Both the position numbers and the translations under genes were made by a program. Source: Palsa-870 sp035937155 (GTDB lineage Bacteria; Chloroflexota; Dormibacteria; Dormibacterales; Dormibacteraceae). Taken from it: DNA of 64,000 nucleotides. The DNA is taken from assembly GCA_035937155.1 (NCBI GenBank), contig DASYVJ010000055.1, forward strand, positions 1 through 64,000, written 5' to 3'. The notes beneath the pieces are model-generated. The model was not told the DNA's origin, searched no databases, and worked only from the letters and a program-made list of their open reading frames with translations. Shown piece by piece: positions 40,733 through 48,943 of the stretch; positions within the stretch are counted from its first letter, which is position 1; every line of letters begins with the position of its first letter.

Positions 40733-41751
40733 GCACAACCATCAATCGAGTCGGCCTGCCGCGCGACGCATACAAGGGCGCCGCCACGACGCTCTGCGCA
40801 GGATGCGGCCACAACTCGATCACGAACCACATGATCAAGGCGCTTTACGAGCTCGGGGTCGAGCCGCACCGGCTGGCCAAGATGTCGGGCATCGGCTGCT
40901 CGTCCAAGACTCCGGCGTACTTCGTCGAGTCCGCGCACGGGTTCAACGGAGTGCACGGGCGCATGCCGGCGCTGACGACCGGAGCTCAGCTCGCGAACCG
41001 GCAGCTGATCATGCTCGGGGTGTCCGGTGACGGGGACACCGCATCAATCGGCCTGGGCCAGTTCATGCACATGATCCGGCGCAACGTGGACTGCACTTAC
41101 ATCATTGAGGACAACGGCACCTACGGCCTGACCAAAGGCCAGTTCTCAGCCACCGCCGACCTGGGCTCCGTGCAGAAGAAGGGGGCCGTGAACACCTTCC
41201 AGCCCATCGATCCGTGCGCAGTCGCCATCACGCTGGGCTGCTCGTTCGTCGCCCGCTCATTCAGTGGCGACGGCAAGCAGGTCGTGCCGCTCATCAAGGC
41301 CGCGATCGCCCACCGCGGCACTGCCATCCTCGACATCGTCTCGCCCTGCGTCACGTTCAACGACCACGACGGCTCAACCAAGAGCTACAGCTGGGTCAAG
41401 GACCACGAGGAATCGATCGCCGACGTGTCCTTCATTCCATTTTTTGAAGAGGTGCACGTCGACTACGAGCCGGGGACCATTCGCGACGTCGAGCTCCACG
41501 ACGGATCCCACATCCTGCTCAAGAAGCTCGGTGAGGATCACGATCCATCTGACCGGCGCGCAGCGATGCACGTGATCGAGGAAGGACGAGCCGCCGGTCA
41601 CCTGGTGACAGGTCTGCTCTATCTCGATACGACGATGGAGGACTTCGCCACCACGGAGCGCATTCCCGAGCGCCCGCTGAAAGACCTCAGCGATTCGGAG
41701 CTGCGCCTTACGCCCGATCAGTTCGCCCAATTCATGTCGGAGTTCGCCTGA
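40729..41751 (+). CDS. korB: 2-oxoacid:ferredoxin oxidoreductase subunit beta (KorB)
   Basis: The thiamine-diphosphate and 4Fe-4S subunit of the KorAB enzyme, 340 residues. It shows CAGCGHNSI near 23 and the later GIGCSSKTPAYF near 53 (cluster cysteines), the ThDP/Mg site GVSGDGDTASIGLGQ near 98 and NGTYGLTKGQFSAT near 126, and a final conserved cysteine in IVSPCVTFND near 205. The set lacks separate delta/ferredoxin subunits, as in the mycobacterial two-subunit enzyme. It could complete an oxygen-tolerant TCA cycle. Confidence 0.95.
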   Translation: MSTTINRVGLPRDAYKGAATTLCAGCGHNSITNHMIKALYELGVEPHRLAKMSGIGCSSKTPAYFVESAHGFNGVHGRMPALTTGAQLANRQLIMLGVSGDGDTASIGLGQFMHMIRRNVDCTYIIEDNGTYGLTKGQFSATADLGSVQKKGAVNTFQPIDPCAVAITLGCSFVARSFSGDGKQVVPLIKAAIAHRGTAILDIVSPCVTFNDHDGSTKSYSWVKDHEESIADVSFIPFFEEVHVDYEPGTIRDVELHDGSHILLKKLGEDHDPSDRRAAMHVIEEGRAAGHLVTGLLYLDTTMEDFATTERIPERPLKDLSDSELRLTPDQFAQFMSEFA

Positions 41752-41780
41752 GCTCCCACTCCGTCAGCGTTACGGACCTG

Positions 41781-42383
41781 GTGCGAGGCACCCGGCTGGT
41801 CGCTCGCCGCGACCCGGCCATGGCTCGCGTGATCAAAGCTGTGGGCCCGCTCGCCCTGCGTGATCCCCTCGATGACAGCTTCGCCGCGCTGGTGCGCTCG
41901 ATCACGTATCAGCAGCTCGCGGGTGCTGCCGCGGCTGCGATCCACGGGCGGTTTTTGAAACTCTTCGCGGGCACCCTCTCGCCGGCGGCAGTGCTGGCGC
42001 TTCCCGAGGGAGCCATGCGGTCCGCGGGCCTCAGCGGTTCGAAGGTGGCGGCCATCACCGACCTCGCGCGCAAAGTTGAGGACGGCACGGTTCCGCTGCA
42101 CGACGTCGATGGACTTTCAGATGACGAGCTGGTCGAGCGATTGGTCCAGGTTCGAGGCATCGGCCGGTGGACTGCAGAGATGTTCTTGATCTTTCAGCTG
42201 CGCCGGCTCGACGTGTGGCCGGTCGACGACTTCGCGGTCCGCAAGGGCTGGGCAATCGCGCACAAGCTCAAAGATCTGCCTCGACCCCGCGACCTCCAGG
42301 CCGAAGGCGAGCTGTTTCGCCCGTATCGAACCGTAGTCGCGTGGTACTGCTGGCGCGCGACGGACACGGTCCTCCCGGAGTAG
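41781..42383 (+). CDS. AlkA-type DNA-3-methyladenine glycosylase, short form
   Basis: A 200-residue HhH-GPD protein lacking the N-terminal AlkA domain, as in the yeast Mag1-like and many actinobacterial forms. SITYQQLAGAAAAAIHGRF near 40 is the family entry helix; the HhH hairpin is QVRGIGRWTAEMFLIF near 122, and the catalytic Asp is in DVWPVDDFAVRKGW near 144. It starts at GTG, 29 bases after korB, and is probably in the same transcript although functionally unrelated. Confidence 0.92.
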   Translation: MRGTRLVARRDPAMARVIKAVGPLALRDPLDDSFAALVRSITYQQLAGAAAAAIHGRFLKLFAGTLSPAAVLALPEGAMRSAGLSGSKVAAITDLARKVEDGTVPLHDVDGLSDDELVERLVQVRGIGRWTAEMFLIFQLRRLDVWPVDDFAVRKGWAIAHKLKDLPRPRDLQAEGELFRPYRTVVAWYCWRATDTVLPE

Positions 42384-42580
42384 TGGCGCGGACGGAAAGC
42401 CCTCGACGGATCTTCGGCGCCCATGCGGCCCATCTCCGGGTTCAGCTCCTGCGCTGCTCGGTTACGCATGAAAGATGCGCTCGCTCCGCTGCTCGTCGCC
42501 ACCACTGGGGTCCCCGTGGCGAAGCCACGGGAGGGGTCCCTGGATCGTCGAATCTCTCGCCGAGGGTTTCCGCCGCGCCA
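42384..42580. other. 197-bp intergenic stretch with a hairpin
   Basis: No gene was found between the convergent glycosylase and APH-like genes. A perfect 8-bp stem with a GAA loop (42513-42531, CCCGTGGC / GCCACGGG) is flanked by two copies of GGGGTCCC (42507, 42534). No T-run follows on either strand, so it is not a standard terminator. It may be a dispersed repeat of this genome. Confidence 0.45.
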
Positions 42581-43237
42581 CTAGCGGCCGTACTTTCGGC
42601 GCAGGCGCTCTATTTCCTGGTCGGTCATCGCGGGCGCGCCGTACGCATCGAGAAAGTCGCGCGCGAAGCCTTTGCCGAAGTTGTACTGCAAGGTCCAGAC
42701 GCCGGCGGCCAGATCCTGGCGAGGATCACCGAGGCCGGTACCGCCTACGTCGATCAACCCGCTCAGCTTTCCCTGGCTGACCAGGACGTTCGGCAGGCAG
42801 TAGTCCCCGTGGATCAATACATGGCCACGCTTGCGAATGCCAAAGGGGCAATCTGTCGCATCAGTACAGTGAATCCCGCGAAGGATTTCGCCGAACACTC
42901 GCGCAACGCGTTCCGGCGACAAATCCACCGATGCGTGGTACAGGGGGACACCGGGCACCTCCCGCGTCATGAGCCAGTCATCGCCGACGACGTGAAAGAA
43001 GCCGACCACCTCCGGCACGGGTAGCCGCCCGCGCAGCCAGGCGAGACGGTCGCGCTCGCCGCTCAGCTCCGCGGCGCGCTTGACGTAGACGGCGCCTGAT
43101 TCTCCCGCCAGCCTCCACACGGTGCCCGCCCAGCTCATCCATGCGAGCTCGCCGTCGAGACGCGTGCCTCCAATGGCGGTCATTGCCGCGGAGCGCACGC
43201 GCCGTGGCAGTCGCAACGTCGCGGATGAGGATTCCAT
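42581..43237 (-). CDS. Aminoglycoside phosphotransferase (APH)-family kinase
   Basis: Small-molecule kinase fold, 218 residues from the ATG at 43237. The catalytic loop is HGDYCLPNVL near residue 150 and the metal-binding segment is LIDVGGTGLGDPRQDLA near 168, with YVKRAAELSGERDRL near 50 as the ATP-lysine region. The substrate can be an aminoglycoside, but most such chromosomal genes have unknown substrates and resistance should not be assumed. A longer reading to 43336 overlaps the divergent peptidase start and was not used. Confidence 0.85.
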   Translation of the reverse strand: MESSSATLRLPRRVRSAAMTAIGGTRLDGELAWMSWAGTVWRLAGESGAVYVKRAAELSGERDRLAWLRGRLPVPEVVGFFHVVGDDWLMTREVPGVPLYHASVDLSPERVARVFGEILRGIHCTDATDCPFGIRKRGHVLIHGDYCLPNVLVSQGKLSGLIDVGGTGLGDPRQDLAAGVWTLQYNFGKGFARDFLDAYGAPAMTDQEIERLRRKYGR

Positions 43238-43298
43238 TCGAGCGTCCTCTGTACCATGTGTCACGCCGTCGGGGAGGCATGTTTCTTGGGGGAGAGGT

Positions 43299-44999
43299 GT
43301 GGTGGTGGTACTTCCGGCATCTCCGGATGCCTTCAAAGACGCGGCCTGGGAGGAAATCCTTCCCTACTACCAGGAGCTGGCTCGACGCCCGCTCGATCGC
43401 GAGAACGTCGAATCGTGGCTCGCGGATTGGTCTCGCTTCGAGTCGCTTTTATCAGAAGCCGGCGCCCTGGCCAGCTTTGCCTATTCGTGCGACACCTCGG
43501 ACCCCGCTCGTGAAGCGGCTCAGCTGAGGTTCGGCACGCAGATCTCGCCGAAGGCCCGCGAGCAGCGCGTGGGGTTGCAAGAGCGCCTCGTGGAGCTCGA
43601 CTACGTCCGGCCGGGCCTGGAGACGACAGTCCAGCGGTTCCGGAACCAGATGGAGCTGTTCAACGAGGCGAACGTTCCCCTCTTCGGGGGGCTATCCGGC
43701 CTCGAGACAGAATGGTCGAAGGTCAACGGGTCGATGACCGTCGATTGGGACGGCGAGGAGAAGACGCCCGCGCAGCTCCTCCCGTTCCTCGAGTCAAACG
43801 ACCGCGCCGTGCGCGAGCGCGCCTTCAAGCTGCGTGCCGAGCCATACATCCAGCGGCGGGGGGTCCTCGCGGACATCTTCGATCGCATGTACGACCTGCG
43901 CCAACAGGTCGCGGGCAATGCCGGCTTTGATAACTACCGCGACTACGCGCATCGCGAAAAGAATCGCTTCGACTACACCCCGGATGACTGCCTGCGATTC
44001 CACGAAGCGGTCGAGTCTGCTGTGCAGCCTGCTGCAGAGCGGCTCATGCGGCAGCGTCGCAGTCATATGAGCCTGGACCCGCTTCGGCCGTGGGACATCA
44101 CGGCAGATCCCAAAGGCCGGCCGCCACTGAAGCCATTCGGCGACATCGCGACCTTTGTCGAAAAGGCCGGCGACGTGTTTGCCCACGTCGATCCTGACTT
44201 TCAGACTTACTACCGCAGCATGGCGGAGGCGGGCCTGCTCGACCTGGACAATCGCAAGGGCAAGGCTCCGGGCGGCTACTGCCAGACGCTCGCGTTCAGA
44301 AAGATGCCGCTCATCTTCATGAATGCCGTGGGCATAGACGGCGACGTGCGCACCCTGCTGCACGAAGCGGGCCACGCGTTCCATTCGTTCGAGGCGTCAC
44401 AGCTCCCTTTGATCTTCCAGCGCCACCCAGGGTCGGAGATGGCCGAAGTCGCTTCGATGTCGATGGAGCTGCTCTCTGCGCCTTTCATCGATGAGGGCCA
44501 CGGCGGCTATTACAGCGAGCAAGATGCGCGCCGCTCGCGGGCCGAGCTGCTGGAAGGTATCGTCCTGTTCTTCTCTCACTGCGCGTCGGTCGATGCATTT
44601 CAGCACTGGATCTATCTGGACCGCGATGGACGCGACGCCGACGCGCGCGACCGGAAGTGGCTCGAGTTGCGCCAGCGTTTCGAAGGTCAGTCCGTGGACT
44701 GGAGCGGTCTCGATGCGGAACGAATTGCTCGCTGGTACCAGCAGCCGCATTTCTTCGCCAGCCCCTTCTACTACATCGAGTACGGGATCGCACAGCTCGG
44801 CGCCCTGCAGGTGTGGCGGAACAGCCTGCGGGACGGCGGCGAGGCCGTGCGCCAGTACCGCGAAGCGCTCACCCTGGGGGCGACGCAGCCACTGCCCGAG
44901 CTCTTCAGGGCGGCGGGTGCGCGGCTAATCTTCGACAGCGCGGGAATGCGCGAGCTGATCTCGCTGGTCGAAGAGGAGCTGGCAAAGCTCGAAAACTAG
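43299..44999 (+). CDS. M3-family oligoendopeptidase (PepF-like)
   Basis: Zinc metallopeptidase that degrades short peptides in the cytosol. The active site LLHEAGHAFHSFEA near residue 355 contains HExxH, with the downstream glutamate in SEMAEVASMSMELL near 385. The late PHFFASPFYYIEYGIAQLGAL block near 490 is typical of M3B. The GTG at 43299, four bases after a GGGGGAG ribosome site, gives 566 residues, the normal length. The longer reading from 43122 overlaps the divergent kinase gene and is unlike the family. Confidence 0.9.
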   Translation: MVVVLPASPDAFKDAAWEEILPYYQELARRPLDRENVESWLADWSRFESLLSEAGALASFAYSCDTSDPAREAAQLRFGTQISPKAREQRVGLQERLVELDYVRPGLETTVQRFRNQMELFNEANVPLFGGLSGLETEWSKVNGSMTVDWDGEEKTPAQLLPFLESNDRAVRERAFKLRAEPYIQRRGVLADIFDRMYDLRQQVAGNAGFDNYRDYAHREKNRFDYTPDDCLRFHEAVESAVQPAAERLMRQRRSHMSLDPLRPWDITADPKGRPPLKPFGDIATFVEKAGDVFAHVDPDFQTYYRSMAEAGLLDLDNRKGKAPGGYCQTLAFRKMPLIFMNAVGIDGDVRTLLHEAGHAFHSFEASQLPLIFQRHPGSEMAEVASMSMELLSAPFIDEGHGGYYSEQDARRSRAELLEGIVLFFSHCASVDAFQHWIYLDRDGRDADARDRKWLELRQRFEGQSVDWSGLDAERIARWYQQPHFFASPFYYIEYGIAQLGALQVWRNSLRDGGEAVRQYREALTLGATQPLPELFRAAGARLIFDSAGMRELISLVEEELAKLEN

Positions 45000-45006
45000 T
45001 CCTACG

Positions 45007-45903
45007 TCAGTTGTCGATGATGTCGCGCAGGGGTTTCTTCGGACCAAAGCGCGGCGCTCCGATCCCGGAGATGGTCACGAGACGGATCACGCGGGCGCGC
45101 TGTCCCCGGTAGGGCTCGAGCAGCTCCAGCATGCGGTCGTCGCTCGAGCGCGGCGTCCCCTCGAGCGCATAGCCGATCGCGTGAGGCAGGTGATAGTCGC
45201 CGACCGGCACCGCGTCTGAGTCGCCCAACGCGACAAGCGCGACTTTCGCTGCGGTCCACGGGCCGACGCCTGGAAACGCTTCGAGGCGGCGATAGGCACT
45301 CGGCAGGTCCATCGTGGTGGTCTCCTCGAGCCGGTTGGCGCTCCTAGCGGCGCGGATGATGACCTCCGCACGCCGGCGCTCGACGCCAAAGCGGTGGAAC
45401 GCCCAGTACGGCGTTCGCGCTAGCACCTCCGGCGATGGCGGAATCTTCAGGCGCACCGGCCCAGGCGCGGACTCGCCGAGCGCGTCGACGAGCGCTCGAT
45501 ACCCGGCTTTCGCCTCGGTGGTGGTCACCTTCTGCCCGAGCACGGCCGGGACGAGCGCCTCGAACACCGCCTGAGTCCTCGGGAGCCGCAAGCCCGGGTT
45601 TCTGCGGTGCAGGTCCGCGATCAGGCGGTGCTGCGGCCGAAAATCGCTCGCGTCGTCCTCTTCGCCGCACAGCGACGCGGCTCGCTGTGACGCCCATTCC
45701 GCACCAGGCCCCCACGCCTCCACTGCAATCGTTCCCGTCCCGATGTGGAGATGGACAGTCGCCGGGCCGTCCGGCGTTCTAGTCGCACGCCACGCGTCGC
45801 CACCGTCGATCCGCAGCGAGTGACCGAGCTCGATCGGGGCCAGCGTGGAGAAAAGGTCGAGCGGCCGGCTTGATTCAAATGCCGTTCGCACCTGCGGTTC
45901 CAC
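45007..45903 (-). CDS. AlkA/OGG-like DNA glycosylase, long form
   Basis: A 298-residue HhH-GPD glycosylase with an N-terminal beta domain (about 1-105) as in AlkA/OGG1. The helical part shows FEALVPAVLGQKVTTTEA near 113, the hairpin EAFPGVGPWTAAKVALVAL near 208, and the catalytic Asp in DAVPVGDYHLPHAIGY near 230. It starts at GTG and ends seven bases from the convergent peptidase. This is the third member of the superfamily in 23 kb; the substrate range may differ between them. Confidence 0.9.
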   Translation of the reverse strand: MEPQVRTAFESSRPLDLFSTLAPIELGHSLRIDGGDAWRATRTPDGPATVHLHIGTGTIAVEAWGPGAEWASQRAASLCGEEDDASDFRPQHRLIADLHRRNPGLRLPRTQAVFEALVPAVLGQKVTTTEAKAGYRALVDALGESAPGPVRLKIPPSPEVLARTPYWAFHRFGVERRRAEVIIRAARSANRLEETTTMDLPSAYRRLEAFPGVGPWTAAKVALVALGDSDAVPVGDYHLPHAIGYALEGTPRSSDDRMLELLEPYRGQRARVIRLVTISGIGAPRFGPKKPLRDIIDN

Positions 45904-45913
45904 GCCGAGCAGG

Positions 45914-47674
45914 CTACTGCTTCAGCGGCACTGCCAGGACGAAGGTGCTGCCGGACCCGATGGTTGACTCGACAGTCAAGTCCCCGCCGTGCATGCGAGC
46001 GATCTCTCTCGAGAGCCAGAGGCCGAGGCCGGTCCCCTGGACGTGCAGCGTGTTTTGGATCCGGCCGAACCGAGTGAACAGGTTGGTCTGGTCCTGCGGG
46101 CTGATACCCACCCCATGATCGATGACCGCGACGATGGCCATGCCCTCCTTGCGTCCGATGCTGACCGTGATGTCGGAACCCGCCGGCGAGTATTTTGCTG
46201 CGTTGCTCAGCAGGTTTCTGATCACGATCTGGAAGCGGTCGGGGTCGACATCAGCCTCGAGTGTTTCTGCCGGCTCATCGACCTTGAGGTCATGGCCCCG
46301 CAGCAGCATCTTCACGCCATCGATCGCGATGTCCGTGATCTCGACGACGTCGTGGCGCCTCTTGTTGAGCTCCAGCCGGCCTTCTTCCAGCCGCGACGTT
46401 TCAAGCATCTGCTCGAGCATCCAGTTGATCTCGTCGGACTTTGCGATGAGCAACGGAAGGACCGAACTTGCCCTTTCCGACAGCTCCCCAAGGGCACCGG
46501 CCTCAAACATCGTGAGGTAGCCCTTGATGATCGTCATCGGTCCGCGCAGCTCGTGCGACGCGATGTTCAGAAAGTCGCTCTTGGCCTTTTCCAGGGCCTG
46601 GATGCGCGAGCTCAGGCTGACCCGGTCAAGGCTGGCAGTGATGCTGATCGCGTACTGGACCAGCCCATTGAGCTCGTCGTCACCAAAGATCGGCGTCAGG
46701 CGCCCCGAGACGATGACGATGGCGCCGCGACCTTTCTCAAGATCCAGCGGGACGATGAGCATGTGGTCTTTACGCCACGGGTTGTGTCCCTGCCCCACCG
46801 ACAGGAAGTCGTTGCGCGTTGCGATTTGCTCTGCCTCGTCTGCCCCCACTCCCCGCGCCGCGAGGATGGAGCGGTCCGAATCAATTACAAAAGCGCTTTC
46901 GCCGCCGACAAGTCGCTGGGCCCAACCGAGCGCTCGGTGCGCGAGCGTCTGGCGGTCTGGGCTGTGGAGAAGCAGATCGTGGAGAGCACTTCGAAACTGG
47001 TCTTCCTCGGGTTGTCGCCAGAACCGTCTCAACCATGCCGGCGGCGCAAAGCTGACGTAAAGGACCGGCACGACAGCCAGCGCGATGAGGTCGGTGACCA
47101 GCGCACCGACCTGGCCCAGGCTGGCGCCGAACGTGCCGACCATGACCACGAAGTAGATGCCGGCGTAGCCGAGGCTCAGCGCGTGCAGCCGCGCCGCTTC
47201 GACAGCACGCCGCCCAGTGGCGGAGATCCAGAACCGGATGATCGGCTCGAGAATGCAGAGCGTCCAGGTGACGAGCACCGCGGCCACTGCGATCGATTGC
47301 AGCGGTCCGTTCACGAGTTGGGGGTCGGCGGGGAGCTGCGCGGCGATCCCAAATGCGCCGACCAGGACGATGCCCGCTGTGATCCAGCGACGCGTGTTGG
47401 GCGAGATGGGCACGAATGAGTCCCGGAACATGACCAGGCTGTAGCCCGAGAGCAGGAACAGGACGAGCACCAGATCAGTCAGGGCCTGGGCGGCCACGCC
47501 GGATCCGCCAAGGGCTGGAGCGATCAAGATGAGCAGGGCGAGCGAGCCCAGCGCGAGGGCCAGATAGCCGTGGCGCCAGTCCGGCTGCCGGATCCAGGCC
47601 GCCGCGGTCCTCACCGCCAGCAGCCCGAAGGCGACCGCGATGGCAAGCTGGAGAACCAGCAGGAGATCGGGCAT
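45914..47674 (-). CDS. Membrane sensor histidine kinase
   Basis: A 586-residue kinase. Residues 1-215 form seven hydrophobic helices, a membrane sensor module; 225-345 look like a GAF-type domain (ALGWAQRLVGGESAFVIDSD near 245). HisKA has the phospho-acceptor in FLNIASHELRGPMTIIKG near 368. The ATPase domain has NLLSNAAKYSP (N box) near 487, DHGVGISPQDQ (G1) near 520 and GTGLGLWLSREIARMHGG (G2) near 545. No response regulator is adjacent, so it is an orphan kinase and its signal is unknown. Confidence 0.93.
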   Translation of the reverse strand: MPDLLLVLQLAIAVAFGLLAVRTAAAWIRQPDWRHGYLALALGSLALLILIAPALGGSGVAAQALTDLVLVLFLLSGYSLVMFRDSFVPISPNTRRWITAGIVLVGAFGIAAQLPADPQLVNGPLQSIAVAAVLVTWTLCILEPIIRFWISATGRRAVEAARLHALSLGYAGIYFVVMVGTFGASLGQVGALVTDLIALAVVPVLYVSFAPPAWLRRFWRQPEEDQFRSALHDLLLHSPDRQTLAHRALGWAQRLVGGESAFVIDSDRSILAARGVGADEAEQIATRNDFLSVGQGHNPWRKDHMLIVPLDLEKGRGAIVIVSGRLTPIFGDDELNGLVQYAISITASLDRVSLSSRIQALEKAKSDFLNIASHELRGPMTIIKGYLTMFEAGALGELSERASSVLPLLIAKSDEINWMLEQMLETSRLEEGRLELNKRRHDVVEITDIAIDGVKMLLRGHDLKVDEPAETLEADVDPDRFQIVIRNLLSNAAKYSPAGSDITVSIGRKEGMAIVAVIDHGVGISPQDQTNLFTRFGRIQNTLHVQGTGLGLWLSREIARMHGGDLTVESTIGSGSTFVLAVPLKQ

Positions 47675-47727
47675 CGTGGGCGGAGCTTAGCCTAGTTGAA
47701 GACATTTCGACGACAGGAGCATTGAGG

Positions 47728-48177
47728 ATGAAGTGGGTAACCCGAAAGAACGCCAGCGTTGACCGGATCGCGTGCCCGTGGCTGGTCAAGCGTTTCATCG
47801 AACCCGACGCCGAGTTCCTTTACGTGGCGGCGCCAGACGTGACGAGTGTGGCTGAGAGGGAAGGCGCCATCCCTTATGACGTCGGCGGCGTCGAGTTGGG
47901 GCACGTCGACGGCCGGTGCAGCTTCGAGTCGATCATCCTCAAGTACGGGCTCCACGACCCCGCCCTCGACCGGCTCGCCCAGATCGTGCACGGGGCCGAC
48001 GTCAGTACTGACATCGACAAGACACCCGAGGCCGCGGGCCTGAAGGCGATCGCTCATGGATTCGCCATCGTTCACGGGGAGAACGACCACCTGAAGATCG
48101 CCCTCGAAAGTCCCCTCTACGACGCGCTGTACGCGTGGTGCCAGAAAGAGGTCGCTAGAGTCAGGCCCCGGGAGTGA
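47728..48177 (+). CDS. ChrB C-terminal domain protein
   Basis: A 149-residue protein that matches the C-terminal part of chromate resistance protein ChrB as I know the family: the KWVTRKNASVDRIACPWLVK start, FIEPDAEFLYV near 25, GAIPYDVGGVELGH near 47, CSFESIILKYGL near 64 and a YDALYAWC end. The N-terminal regulatory domain of full ChrB is missing and no chrA transporter is nearby, so chromate resistance should not be assumed. The ATG at 47728 follows an AGGAG site; a TTG two codons earlier is the alternative. It overlaps the convergent VOC gene by 17 bases. Confidence 0.83.
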   Translation: MKWVTRKNASVDRIACPWLVKRFIEPDAEFLYVAAPDVTSVAEREGAIPYDVGGVELGHVDGRCSFESIILKYGLHDPALDRLAQIVHGADVSTDIDKTPEAAGLKAIAHGFAIVHGENDHLKIALESPLYDALYAWCQKEVARVRPRE

Positions 48178-48919
48178 CCTCGATCCCGTTGGGATCCCTT
48201 TTTGCCGTGTCGAGGCGCCTGACCTCGAAACTCTGAAGGCCACGCACACCGGCCTCGACCTGAACTGCTCCCCGACCTTCGAGCAGGTTGATGCCGAGGT
48301 GATGGTGGTAGCCATCCCAGCTCATGAAGCGCATGACGCGGCCTGCCTCGGCCATCAACTCCATTCCCATTGACTCGTAGAAAGCCTGTGAGCTGTCGAG
48401 GTCGGCGACGTTGAGGTGCATGTGGCCGAGGACTGTGCCGCTCGAGAATTTCTTCTCGGGTTTGTCCGCGATTCGCAGAAGCCGTTCGAAGTCCAGGTGA
48501 TCGGTACCTATGTTCAGCCGGCCGTTCGGATAGGTCCAATCGCTCCGCGGCCGGTCGGCATAAACCTCGATGCCATTTCCTTCCGGGTCATCGAAATAGA
48601 GGGCCTGGCTGACGAAATGGTCCGCCGTGCCGGTCAGCGGCAGCCGCTCTTCCAGCGCGCGTTTCAGTAAGCCGCCCAGCTCTTCTTCCCGCGGCAGAAG
48701 GATCGCAAAGTGAAAGAGGCCCGCCGTCCGTCGCGGACGATCGCGTCCGCCCTGCAGGGCCTTGAGGCGGAGTAGAGCTGAACCGCCGGCGCCAAGGGTG
48801 GCGGTCTCGGCCGCGTCATCCATTCGAGTCAAGCCGAAGCGTTCGTAGAAAGCGACCTCACGCTCGAGGTCGAGAACTTTCAGCTCGAGAGATCCGAGGG
48901 GCCACTCAGAAGGGGTCAT
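48161..48919 (-). CDS. VOC-family protein with two glyoxalase-type domains
   Basis: A 252-residue vicinal-oxygen-chelate protein. Domain 1 (about 8-130) has LGSLELKVLDLEREVAFYERF and AGLFHFAILLP, domain 2 (about 155-245) has LGHMHLNVADLDSSQAFYES and YHHHLGINLL. The metal ligands expected for catechol-2,3-dioxygenase-like enzymes (His near 70, His near 157, Glu in NGIEVY near 115) are visible. It resembles CatE-like dioxygenases, but isomerase or resistance roles are also known for the fold. Confidence 0.87.
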   Translation of the reverse strand: MTPSEWPLGSLELKVLDLEREVAFYERFGLTRMDDAAETATLGAGGSALLRLKALQGGRDRPRRTAGLFHFAILLPREEELGGLLKRALEERLPLTGTADHFVSQALYFDDPEGNGIEVYADRPRSDWTYPNGRLNIGTDHLDFERLLRIADKPEKKFSSGTVLGHMHLNVADLDSSQAFYESMGMELMAEAGRVMRFMSWDGYHHHLGINLLEGRGAVQVEAGVRGLQSFEVRRLDTAKRDPNGIEVTPGA

Positions 48920-48943
48920 ACCGTTTTCAATCTACCCAGCACG

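Noticed and set aside
42581..43237. Aminoglycoside resistance gene
   Set aside because: Only the generic APH kinase fold is visible; there is no mobile context and no close match to known resistance enzymes can be claimed.
43122..43298. N-terminal extension of the M3 peptidase
   Set aside because: It overlaps the divergent APH-like gene start and does not resemble the family; a GTG with GGGGGAG upstream fits the normal length.
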